From: Devosia sp. | Lineage (GTDB): Bacteria; Pseudomonadota; Alphaproteobacteria; Rhizobiales; Devosiaceae | Length of the DNA: 64,000 nt | Assembly: GCF_014860165.1 (NCBI RefSeq) | Contig: NZ_JACZKG010000017.1 | Location: 1-64,000, forward strand | Direction of reading: 5' to 3' | Part shown: piece after piece, positions 7,467 to 16,119 of the stretch | How positions within the stretch are numbered: the first letter of the stretch is position 1 | Layout: each line of letters opens with the position of its first letter | The notes under the pieces: generated by a model | The model's input: only the letters and a program-made list of their open reading frames with translations | What the model was told of the DNA's origin: nothing | Databases searched by the model: none | Program-made: the position numbers and the translations under genes

Positions 7467-9416
7467 ATGACCGATCCCATCATTTCCCTGCGCGGGCTGA
7501 CCCGACGATTCCAGACCGGGGCGGAGACCGTGACGGTGCTCAGGGATGTCGATCTCGACATATACAGGGGCGAGCTGGTCGCCATCATGGGCCAGTCGGG
7601 CTCGGGCAAGTCGACGCTGATGAACATCCTGGGGTGCCTGGATCGAGCCAGCGCGGGCACCTACACCTTTGCCGGGCGCGAGGTGGGCAGGCTGGGGCCC
7701 GATGCGCTGGCGGAGCTGCGCCGGGAGCATTTCGGCTTCATCTTCCAGCGCTATCAGCTGCTGGCCGATCTCGACGCGGTCGAGAATGTGGAAATGCCGG
7801 CCATCTATTCCGGTGTGGATGGTGGGGCGCGGCGCAAGCGGGCGATCGACCTGCTGACGCGGCTGGGGCTGGGCGAGCGGCTGAGCCACCGGCCCAATGC
7901 CCTGTCGGGCGGCCAGCAGCAGCGGGTCAGCGTGGCGCGGGCGCTGATGAATGGCGGCGAGGTGATCCTGGCCGACGAGCCCACCGGTGCGCTCGACAGC
8001 AAGAGCGGCAAGGAGCTGATGGCGCTGCTGGCCGAGCTGCATCGCGACGGACACACGATTATCATCGTAACGCATGATCCGCTGATTGCGGCGCAGACCG
8101 AGCGGGTGATCGAGATTTCCGACGGCGTCATCATTGCCGACCGGCGGACGGGTGAGGATACGCGGGTCGACCGGATGAGGGAGACGATCCGCAGGATAGC
8201 GCGCTGGCGCGAAGGGCTCGATCGCGGGCTCGAGGCCTTGCGCATGGCGCTGCGGGCCATGGTGGCGCACAAGCTGCGGACGTTCCTGACCATGCTCGGC
8301 ATCATCATCGGCATTGCCTCGGTAGTAAGCGTGGTGGCCCTGGGCCAGGGCAGCCAGCAGACGGTGCTGGAAAACATCGCCTCGATCGGTACCAATACGA
8401 TCAATATCTATCCGGGCACCGGCTTCGGGGACCGGCGCAGCAACCGCATCCAGACGCTGCTGCCGTCTGATGCGGAAGCCATTGCCAGCCAGCCCTATGC
8501 CGATAGCGTTTCGCCCCAGGTTAGCTCCAACGCCACGGTGCTGTTCCGCAATACGTCGTCCAATGCCACGGTCACGGGGGTGGGCGACGAGTATTTTCAG
8601 GTCAACGGGCGCACGTTCACCGCCGGCGTTGGCTTCAATGCGGCCAGCGTCACGCAGCGGACGCAGGAGGCAGTGATCGACGGCAATGCGCGTGATGCCT
8701 TCTTCATCAATGGCGAGGACCCGATCGGGCAGGTGATCATGCTCGGTCGGGTACCGGTGCGGGTGATTGGCGTGGTCGAGAACGTCACCGGCTTCGGACC
8801 GGGTGGCAACAGCGCCAATGTCTATGTGCCTTATACGACCGCGATGGACCGTATCCTGGGCCAGTCGTTTCTGGGCTCCATTGCCGTGCGGGTAAGCGAT
8901 GATGCCGACATGGAAGACACCGAGGCAGAGATCACCGATCTGCTGACGCGGCTGCATGACGGCAAGACCGATTTCTTCCTGCAGAACACCGCCACCATAC
9001 GCGACACGATCGAATCGACGGCAGCGACGCTGACGCTACTGATCTCGACCATTGCGGTCATCTCGCTGGTGGTGGGCGGCATCGGGGTGATGAACATCAT
9101 GCTGGTGAGCGTCTCCGAGCGCACCAAGGAGATCGGCATCCGCATGGCGGTGGGGGCGCGGCGCGGCGATATCCTGCGCCAATTCCTCATCGAGGCGGTG
9201 CTGGTCTGCTTTGTCGGCGGCGCGGCGGGCGTGGCGCTGAGCTTTGGGCTCGGAAGCCTGCTGACGGCGCTGGTCGAGGGGGCGCGGGTCAGCTATTCGG
9301 CGGAGTCGATCATGATCGCGATCGCCTCGGCAAGCCTGATCGGCGTGGTGTTCGGCTTCATGCCGGCGCGCTCGGCGGCGCGGATGGACCCGGTGGAAGC
9401 GCTGGCGCGGGAGTAG
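7467..9416 (+). CDS. macB: MacB-type ABC transporter, fused ATPase and permease
   Basis: The N-terminal 230 residues form an ABC ATPase with Walker A GQSGSGKST, Q-loop FQRYQL, signature LSGGQQQRV and Walker B VILADEPTGALD. A first transmembrane helix follows (LRTFLTMLGIIIGIASVVSVV), then a large periplasmic domain (about residues 300-520) and three C-terminal helices. VSERTKEIGIRMAVGARRGDIL is the typical FtsX/MacB motif. Length (649) matches MacB. It acts in the inner membrane as a mechanotransmitting exporter for macrolides, peptides, siderophores or lipoproteins; the real substrate is unknown. Three nt separate it from the macA stop, so the genes form an operon. Confidence 0.93.
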   Translation: MTDPIISLRGLTRRFQTGAETVTVLRDVDLDIYRGELVAIMGQSGSGKSTLMNILGCLDRASAGTYTFAGREVGRLGPDALAELRREHFGFIFQRYQLLADLDAVENVEMPAIYSGVDGGARRKRAIDLLTRLGLGERLSHRPNALSGGQQQRVSVARALMNGGEVILADEPTGALDSKSGKELMALLAELHRDGHTIIIVTHDPLIAAQTERVIEISDGVIIADRRTGEDTRVDRMRETIRRIARWREGLDRGLEALRMALRAMVAHKLRTFLTMLGIIIGIASVVSVVALGQGSQQTVLENIASIGTNTINIYPGTGFGDRRSNRIQTLLPSDAEAIASQPYADSVSPQVSSNATVLFRNTSSNATVTGVGDEYFQVNGRTFTAGVGFNAASVTQRTQEAVIDGNARDAFFINGEDPIGQVIMLGRVPVRVIGVVENVTGFGPGGNSANVYVPYTTAMDRILGQSFLGSIAVRVSDDADMEDTEAEITDLLTRLHDGKTDFFLQNTATIRDTIESTAATLTLLISTIAVISLVVGGIGVMNIMLVSVSERTKEIGIRMAVGARRGDILRQFLIEAVLVCFVGGAAGVALSFGLGSLLTALVEGARVSYSAESIMIAIASASLIGVVFGFMPARSAARMDPVEALARE

Positions 9417-9710
9417 GTCCACTTCTCCCTCAAGGGGAGAGGACAGGCTTGCGTTGCCCATCTGCCACGACCAGGCCCTCCGACTCGGACAAAAGCCATG
9501 GAAGGTTGTTCCCGCCCCGAGGCGGCCCTAAACTCGCCATGAAATGAACGCCTGTTTGACGGGTGCTAGCGTCGGTGCGGTGGGGCAGAGAGACTTAACG
9601 GAATCTTTCCGTCCCGAGGGCAAACTTCTGCTTCTGCCTCAAGTGGTTGAAGCGTAACGGGCGGGAACGGGTCACTGCAAATCGCGCGTCTGGTAACGAG
9701 TATCTGCGCC
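9417..9710. other. Intergenic region between macB and tamA
   Basis: A 294-nt stretch without a convincing gene. It opens with a small palindrome, CTCCCTCAAGGGGAGAG, at about 9426-9442, probably a transcription terminator or REP remnant. The last 60 nt (from 9651) are open in the tamA frame and may encode the true signal-peptide start of TamA. Confidence 0.5.
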
Positions 9711-11591
9711 TTGTGCGTTGCCGCGGCCATCGTTGGCCCCGCCACGACGCCGGTTGCTGCCTTCGAGATTTTCGGCCTCAAGCTGTTCGAGGACCAGAGC
9801 GCCGAGGATGCCGAGGCGGTCATCGCCGATCCGCAGCCCTACACGGTCGTCATCACCGTCAATGCCGTCGGCGCGGTCGAAAGCGCGGTGCGCAATGCTT
9901 CGGCGCTGGTGGCCGACCAGAACGAGCCGGCTTCGGGCGCGGCGGGGCTGCGGGCCAAGGCCCGGGGCGATTATCGGCGCATCGTCGCCGCGCTCTACAA
10001 TGAAGGCTATTATGGCGGCGCGGCGTCGATCCGTGTGGGCGGTGTCGAGGCTTCGAGCCTGGCGCCGGATGTCGACCTGCCCGATCCGGTGGACGTGGCC
10101 ATCGTGGTCGATCCCGGCCCGCTATTCCGCTTCAACAGTGTCAATATCGTCAACCAAGCGCTGCCGACGTCCGACCCCTATGACCAGGTGGAGCCGCCGG
10201 CCAATGCCGGCTTCGGCGTCGGTGAGATCGCCAGATCGTCGGTGATCCTCAAGGCCGAGCAACTGGCGCTGGAGGCCTGGCGGCAGCAGGGCTATGCCAA
10301 GGCCGAGATCGTGACGCGCGACGTGGTCGCCGACCATGCGACGACATCGGTGGACGTGACCATCACGGTCAATCCGGGGCCCAAGGCGGCATTCGGCGCG
10401 GTGACGGTGACGGGCGCGGAAACGCTCGATCCGGAATTCCTGGCGCGGCAGACCGGGCTGACGCCGGGTGAAGAATATGACCCCGACGAGCTGGAGCGGG
10501 CGCAAAAGAGACTCGACCGGCTCGAAGTGTTCCGGGCGGCGCGGCTGGAGGCGGCCGGGTCGGTGGGAGCCGATGGGCTGCTGCCCTATAACCTGATCGT
10601 GCAGGAACTGCCGGGGCGGCGCTTCGGCGTGGGCGCGAACTATTCGAGCGTAGATGGGCTGGGGCTTGAAGCCTTCCACCTGTGGCGGAACCTGTTCGGG
10701 CAGGCCGAGCGGCTGCGGCTCGACGCGCGAGTGGCCAGCATCGGCTTTCCCATCGATACGGCGCAGTTCGACTATTTCTTCGGCGGCACCTTCACCAAGC
10801 CGGGTATCTTCACGCCCGATACGGATCTCGTCGCCGCCGTTTCAGCGGAGCGGACGATCTACCCGACCTTCACCGAGACCTCGGCGAGCGGGCGGGTGGG
10901 GCTGACCCATATTCTGTCGGACCAGATCACGCTCGAGGGTGGCGCGCAGTTCGAGATCAATCGCTTTGATGACGCGTTCGGCACGCGGGACTTCAAGACA
11001 GTCGGGCTCTATGGCGGGGCCGTGCTGGATTTCCGCGACGACAGTGTCGACCCCACCCAGGGTTGGTACGGCCAGGTGAACCTGGAGCCGTTCTATGAGC
11101 TCAACTACGGCAAAGCTGGCGCCAAGCTGACGGTCGAGGGGCGCACCTATTTCGGCTTTGGCGAGGATGATCCGTTCGTGCTGGCGGGGCGGCTCAGGGC
11201 GGGCCTCGTGCTCGGACCGAGCCTGGCCGAAATCCCGCCCGACAAGCTGTTCTTTGCCGGCGGTGGCGGCTCAGTGCGCGGCTATGCGTTCAAATCCATC
11301 GGGGTGGACAATGGCGCTGGGGTGATTACGGGCGGGCGCTATCTGCTTGAAGGCTCGATCGAGGCGCGGGCCAAGGTCACCGACGATATCGGCGTGGTCG
11401 GTTTCCTCGATGGCGGCTATGTGGCCGCCGACGTGTTCCCGGCCCTGACCGACCTGCGGCTGGGGGCCGGCGTGGGCGTGCGCTACTATACCGGGCTCGG
11501 ACCCATCCGGCTTGATGTCGCGGTGCCGCTCAACAAGCGCGCGGGCGACCCCGACTATGCGCTCTATGTCGGCATAGGGCAGGCATTCTGA
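9711..11591 (+). CDS. tamA: TamA, Omp85-family outer-membrane translocation and assembly protein
   Basis: TamA is an outer-membrane beta-barrel with N-terminal POTRA domains that works with TamB in inserting autotransporters and other outer-membrane proteins. POTRA-like segments are visible (YRRIVAALYNEGYYGG; VTGAETLDPEFLARQTGLTPGEEYDPDELERAQKRL). They are followed by the Omp85 barrel, with the conserved late motif FFAGGGGSVRGY and a C-terminal strand ending in IGQAF. The N-terminus is hydrophobic and signal-like (ending TTPVAAFEIF). The TTG at 9711 gives a signal peptide without positive charge. The frame is open back to 9651 and includes Arg at 9687-9689, so a rarer start such as CTG at 9675 is possible. 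The stop overlaps the tamB start (TGATG). Confidence 0.9.
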   Translation: MCVAAAIVGPATTPVAAFEIFGLKLFEDQSAEDAEAVIADPQPYTVVITVNAVGAVESAVRNASALVADQNEPASGAAGLRAKARGDYRRIVAALYNEGYYGGAASIRVGGVEASSLAPDVDLPDPVDVAIVVDPGPLFRFNSVNIVNQALPTSDPYDQVEPPANAGFGVGEIARSSVILKAEQLALEAWRQQGYAKAEIVTRDVVADHATTSVDVTITVNPGPKAAFGAVTVTGAETLDPEFLARQTGLTPGEEYDPDELERAQKRLDRLEVFRAARLEAAGSVGADGLLPYNLIVQELPGRRFGVGANYSSVDGLGLEAFHLWRNLFGQAERLRLDARVASIGFPIDTAQFDYFFGGTFTKPGIFTPDTDLVAAVSAERTIYPTFTETSASGRVGLTHILSDQITLEGGAQFEINRFDDAFGTRDFKTVGLYGGAVLDFRDDSVDPTQGWYGQVNLEPFYELNYGKAGAKLTVEGRTYFGFGEDDPFVLAGRLRAGLVLGPSLAEIPPDKLFFAGGGGSVRGYAFKSIGVDNGAGVITGGRYLLEGSIEARAKVTDDIGVVGFLDGGYVAADVFPALTDLRLGAGVGVRYYTGLGPIRLDVAVPLNKRAGDPDYALYVGIGQAF

Positions 11592-14500
11592 TGGCCAGGT
11601 TTCTTCCCCTCGCTCGACGGTTCGCCGTGCTGATCCTGATCCTTGTCGGTTGTGGCATCGCCGTGCCGGCCGTCCTCGTCGCGCAGGACGTGCAGGATGT
11701 CCTGACGATGGACAATGAGGAGCAGAAGGACTGGCTGACCAATTTCGTCCAGGATCGGCTGTCGACGCCTGAGCGACAGATACGGCTCAGCAATATCGAG
11801 GGCGCGCTCGGTTCGGATGTAGGGATCCGCGAGATCACCATTTCCGATGCCGAGGGTGTCTGGCTGCGCATCAACAATGCGCGGTTGAGCTGGAACCAGG
11901 CGGCGTTGTTTGGCGGCCGGCTGGAGGTTCGTTCGCTCACGGCCGACTCGATTGACTATATCCGCAATGCCGTACCGGTCGAAGGTGCGGTGGACCTGCC
12001 GGCGCCTGAGGCCAGCGGCGGCCTTCAGGTGCCCGAATTGCCGGTGGCGGTCATTCTCGAGCAGCTCAGCATTCCGTCGGTGACCTTCGGCGAAGGCGTG
12101 TTCGGACTGGGTTCGGAGATTTCGCTGGCAGGCGCGATGACGCTCGATGGCGGCAATCTCGACGCCAATCTCGACATTGTCAGGCTTGATGGACCGGGCG
12201 GTACGCTTGGCCTGGATGTCGCCTATCGCAAGGCGGACAACAGCATCGATCTGGGCCTATCGCTGGTGGAGCCCGAGGACGGGCTCATCGCCAACCTGCT
12301 CAATATCGAGAACCGTCCGGCGATGACGGTGACGCTCAATGGCAGCGGGCCGGTGACGGACCTGCGCACGGATCTATCCCTGCAGGCCAATGGGCAGACC
12401 GCGCTTTCGGGCGTGGCGACACTGAACCAGCAGGCTGGCGGAATCTCGGTTGCGGCCGACCTGCGCGGACCGCTGGCGACACTGATCGCCGAGCCCTATC
12501 GACCGTTCTTCGGCGCCGAAACGGCCTTGACGGCCAATGCGCTGATCCGTTCCGAAGGCGGCGTTTCCGTCACCGGACTGCGGCTCAGCGGCGGGCAGCT
12601 GTCGCTGGAAGCGGCGGCCGAGACGACGCCGGACAATTTCCTCAGGACGCTCGACCTCAACGCTGTCATTGCCGACCCCGCGGGTGGGCAGGTGACGCTG
12701 CCTGTGCCGGGCAATGCGACGCGCGTCGGCTCGACGCAACTGGCCATCGGCTTTGGTGGCGAGGCCGAGGAGAACTGGACCGCGACCCTCGACATGGCCG
12801 GCTTCGAGACGACGGGCTTTGCCGCCGACACGCTGGCGCTGACGCTGGGCGGTGTCGCGGCCAACCTCAGCGACCCGGCAACGCGCCGGCTGACCTTCAA
12901 TGGCGATGGTGCCCTGTCGGGCATTTCCGGCTCCGAGGAGATCGAGGCGGCGCTGGGCGAGAGCATCGGCATCGGCATTGCCGGGCTGTGGAATGCGGGC
13001 GAGCCGGTGCAACTGGCCGAGTTCCGGGTGGCGGGGCAGGCGCTGACGGCGGCGCTGACCGGGCAACTCGATGGGCTCGATTTCAACGGCGATATTGCGC
13101 TCGAAACGTCGAGCATTGCGCCATTCTCCGGGCTGGCGGGGCGCGATCTGGCCGGGGCGCTGACGCTTGAGGCCAGCGGCGGCATTCAGCCGCTCAGCGG
13201 CGGGTTCGACCTGACGCTGGATGGTACGGGCAGCAATCTTGCCATTGGCGACCAGCTTGCCGACGGCTTGCTGGCGGGAAGTGTGCAGCTTTCCGGTCGC
13301 GTCGCACGCAGCGAGGCGGGGCTGACGGCGGAGAATTTCCGCATCGCCAATGATCAGGTACAATTGCTGGCCGACGGCACCTATTCCAATGCCCTGGCGG
13401 ACTTTGGCTTCACCCTTGATCTGAGAGACCTGGCGCTGCTGTCGGAAGAGGCAAGCGGCGCGCTCAAGGTGGTCGGGACGGCCAAGGGACAGGACAATGT
13501 CATCGACCTCAACTTCGATGCGAGCGTGGCAGATGGAACGCTGGCGGGGCGGGTGCTGCGCGATGGCCAGGTCGGCTTTGTCGGGCGCTACAATGTCGAC
13601 CGGCTCGATGGCAAGATAGCTGGGGCCGGGTCTCTGGACGGATTCCGCACGACGCTGGCGGCCGATGTGAGCCTGACGCCGAGTGATCAGAAGCTGTCCA
13701 ATCTCGATTTCCAGGCTGCGGGCACGCGGATCACCGGCGGGCTGACGCGGGTGACACTGTCTGGGCTGATCGGTGCCGGATTGACGGTTGTGTCGCCCGA
13801 CGTGTCGGTGCCAGCGGCTTTTGCTTTGCTGGACGCTGAGGGCGCGGTCAATGCCGAGGTGACACTGGCGCCGGCCGAGGGCAAGCAGGGTGCGATGGTA
13901 CGTGGCGACGTGCGTGGGCTGGTGGTCAACGACATACGCGTTGGGTCGGCCGATATCAACGCCACGGTTTGGGATCTGTTTGGCGTGCCTGTCATCGATG
14001 GAGCGGCCAATGCCAGCGACGTGTCGGTGGCCGGCGTCGACATCGAACAGCTCTCGGCGACGGCGACCCAGACGGGCGAGACGACCGCTTTCGACGCACA
14101 GGCGAGGCTGGCGACCGGGACGGATATCGATTTTGCGGGCTCGCTGACGCCGGTTGACCGGGGCTATCGCCTGGCGCTGGACCGGGCGCAGCTGCAGCAG
14201 GGCCAGCTTTCGGCCCGCCTGGCGCAGCCGACCGTGGTGCAGGTCAGCGGTTCGACCGTGGCGCTGGATGCGGTGCGCTTCGATGTCGGCTCGGGCTCGA
14301 TCACGGCGACGGGCTCGGCGGGTGAGACGCTGAGCATTGATCTTGAGATCAACGCCCTGCCGCTCTCGATCGCCAATGCGGTGGCGCCCGATCTGGGCCT
14401 GGCCGGCACGATCAATGGGCGGGCCAACATCACGGGCACGGGCAGCGACCCGCGGGTCAGCTTCGAGGCGCGCGCCGCCGGGATCAATGCGGCAGCCATC

Positions 14501-15946
14501 CGTGACTTTGGCATCGCCCCACTGGACGCGACAGCGAATGGCACGTTCGCCAACGGCAGGGCGACGCTGACGGCGGTGTCGGCCAGTGGCGCGGGCGGGC
14601 TGACGCTGCGCGGCTCGGGCACCGTGCCGCTCGATGGCGGCGGGCTCGATGTGGCGGTGACAGGTTCGGCGCCGCTGGTGCTGGCCAATCGTTTCGTCGC
14701 CGAGCGGGGCGGACAGTTGAGCGGCGTGGTGACGCTGGATGCGCGGGTCAGCGGCAGCCTCGCCAATCCGCAATTTGGCGGGCGCGTCTCGACCAGTGGC
14801 GCGGGCTATGTCGATCCGGAACTTAATCTTCGGCTGCAGGTCATCAGCGGCTCGGCCAGCCTTGATGGCAGCAACCTCGTCATCGACAACCTTTCGGGGA
14901 ACCTCGCCACGGGCGGTTCGGTCAGTGCCTCGGGGTCGGTCGGGCTCAGTGGCGGCATTCCGGCCAATGTCCGGCTCGCACTCAATTCGGCGCGCTATGC
15001 CGATGGCAATCTCTTCGTCGCCACGCTCTCGGGCAACCTGGCGTTATCAGGCAATCTGACCGGCTCGCCATTGCTGTCCGGCGATGTGTTCGTGGAAGAA
15101 GCCAATATCACGGTGCCCGAGAATTTCGGCGGCGGGGCGCAGCTGATCGATGTCGATCACGTCAATGCGCCGCCCGCGGTGGAGCAGACGCTGGCTCGTG
15201 CCAAGATCGACGACCGGACTGGCGCGCCAATTCCGCAGACGCGGCCGGCCGGGCTGGTGCTCGATATCAATGTCAGCGCCCCCAACCAGATATTCATCCG
15301 CGGCCGCGGGCTGGATGCCGAAGTCGGCGGTTCGGTGCGGCTTACCGGGCCGGTCAACAATATCCAGCCGGTCGGCGGGTTCGCACTCAATCGCGGGCGG
15401 CTGGCGATCCTGGGGCAACGAGTGACGTTCGAAAGCGGCACGGTGACGCTGGTGGGCGATCTCGACCCGTTCCTGAACCTGGTGGCACGCACCGAGGGCG
15501 AGGGCATCACCGTCTTCGTCACGGTTTCGGGCCGCGCTTCCGACATCAATGTGACCTTCACCTCCAGCCCCATGCTGCCGCAGGACGAAGTGCTGAGCCG
15601 GCTGATCTTCAACCGCTCGATGGGCGAGTTGTCGCCGTTGCAACTGGCCAAGCTGGCCGGCGCGGCGGCGGAACTGGTGGGCGGCGGCGGCAATGGGCTG
15701 GTCGATAGCCTGCGCGGGGCGGCGGGGCTGGCCGACCTCGATATCGTCACCGACGACAAGGGCAATGTGGGTGTACAGGCCGGGACCTATATCCAGGACA
15801 ATGTCTATCTGGGGGTGCAGGCCGGCGCTGGCGGGCAGAGCAAGGTGACGATCAATCTGGATGTGACCGACGACCTCAAGGTCACTGGTGCGGCGGGGCA
15901 GGACGGGAATTCCAGCCTCGGCGTGTTCTATGAGAAGGATTATTAG
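11591..15946 (+). CDS. tamB: TamB, inner-membrane-anchored translocation and assembly module protein (DUF490)
   Basis: A 1451-residue protein with one N-terminal membrane anchor (FAVLILILVGCGIAVPAVLVA). Next comes a very long beta-rich repetitive region, full of alternating Gly/Asp/Leu strands as in AsmA-like lipid-transfer proteins. The C-terminal TamB domain has PMLPQDEVLSRLIFNRSMGELSPLQLAKLA and ends with a beta-signature (VTGAAGQDGNSSLGVFYEKDY-like). TamB spans the periplasm, contacts TamA, and is also implicated in phospholipid transport to the outer membrane. Its ATG overlaps the tamA stop by one base, so the two are translationally coupled. Length is at the upper end of the alphaproteobacterial range. 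Confidence 0.95.
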   Translation: MARFLPLARRFAVLILILVGCGIAVPAVLVAQDVQDVLTMDNEEQKDWLTNFVQDRLSTPERQIRLSNIEGALGSDVGIREITISDAEGVWLRINNARLSWNQAALFGGRLEVRSLTADSIDYIRNAVPVEGAVDLPAPEASGGLQVPELPVAVILEQLSIPSVTFGEGVFGLGSEISLAGAMTLDGGNLDANLDIVRLDGPGGTLGLDVAYRKADNSIDLGLSLVEPEDGLIANLLNIENRPAMTVTLNGSGPVTDLRTDLSLQANGQTALSGVATLNQQAGGISVAADLRGPLATLIAEPYRPFFGAETALTANALIRSEGGVSVTGLRLSGGQLSLEAAAETTPDNFLRTLDLNAVIADPAGGQVTLPVPGNATRVGSTQLAIGFGGEAEENWTATLDMAGFETTGFAADTLALTLGGVAANLSDPATRRLTFNGDGALSGISGSEEIEAALGESIGIGIAGLWNAGEPVQLAEFRVAGQALTAALTGQLDGLDFNGDIALETSSIAPFSGLAGRDLAGALTLEASGGIQPLSGGFDLTLDGTGSNLAIGDQLADGLLAGSVQLSGRVARSEAGLTAENFRIANDQVQLLADGTYSNALADFGFTLDLRDLALLSEEASGALKVVGTAKGQDNVIDLNFDASVADGTLAGRVLRDGQVGFVGRYNVDRLDGKIAGAGSLDGFRTTLAADVSLTPSDQKLSNLDFQAAGTRITGGLTRVTLSGLIGAGLTVVSPDVSVPAAFALLDAEGAVNAEVTLAPAEGKQGAMVRGDVRGLVVNDIRVGSADINATVWDLFGVPVIDGAANASDVSVAGVDIEQLSATATQTGETTAFDAQARLATGTDIDFAGSLTPVDRGYRLALDRAQLQQGQLSARLAQPTVVQVSGSTVALDAVRFDVGSGSITATGSAGETLSIDLEINALPLSIANAVAPDLGLAGTINGRANITGTGSDPRVSFEARAAGINAAAIRDFGIAPLDATANGTFANGRATLTAVSASGAGGLTLRGSGTVPLDGGGLDVAVTGSAPLVLANRFVAERGGQLSGVVTLDARVSGSLANPQFGGRVSTSGAGYVDPELNLRLQVISGSASLDGSNLVIDNLSGNLATGGSVSASGSVGLSGGIPANVRLALNSARYADGNLFVATLSGNLALSGNLTGSPLLSGDVFVEEANITVPENFGGGAQLIDVDHVNAPPAVEQTLARAKIDDRTGAPIPQTRPAGLVLDINVSAPNQIFIRGRGLDAEVGGSVRLTGPVNNIQPVGGFALNRGRLAILGQRVTFESGTVTLVGDLDPFLNLVARTEGEGITVFVTVSGRASDINVTFTSSPMLPQDEVLSRLIFNRSMGELSPLQLAKLAGAAAELVGGGGNGLVDSLRGAAGLADLDIVTDDKGNVGVQAGTYIQDNVYLGVQAGAGGQSKVTINLDVTDDLKVTGAAGQDGNSSLGVFYEKDY

Positions 15947-15992
15947 GGGCGGTGGTACGGGGTTAGTGCCATAGGCTCAGGCAAACTGGATC

Positions 15993-16078
15993 GTCACCCT
16001 CGGGCTTGACCCGAGGGCTCTGCACTTTTCGAACGCTTCAGCAAGTGAAGGCCCCTCGGGTCAAGCCCGAGGGTGATG
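15993..16078. repeat. REP-like inverted repeat, family 1
   Basis: Two arms (about 15993-16018 and 16051-16078) are near-perfect inverted copies, and each is itself a palindrome around CCTCGGG...CCCGAGG. They lie between convergent tamB and yejA, so this can also act as a bidirectional terminator. Related copies are at 24372-24456 and a half copy at 37828-37860. Confidence 0.8.
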
Positions 16079-16119
16079 TCTGGTGGGCGGGTGACGTCTG
16101 CAGCGGTCCTATGAGCTCG

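Noticed and set aside
6186..8957. A 923-codon open frame on the minus strand opposite macA-macB
   Set aside because: It is antisense to two clearly conserved genes. Its translation is rich in Arg, His, Gln and Asp without domains, as expected from GC-rich third-position bias.
9647..10003. A +1-shifted frame at the tamA start that could give a basic N-terminus by frameshift
   Set aside because: It lacks a hydrophobic core and soon becomes Arg-rich shadow sequence; a single-base error is possible but not shown.
12374..14773. A 799-codon minus-strand frame opposite tamB
   Set aside because: Antisense shadow of a well-supported gene with low-complexity Arg/Gln-rich translation and no recognisable domain.
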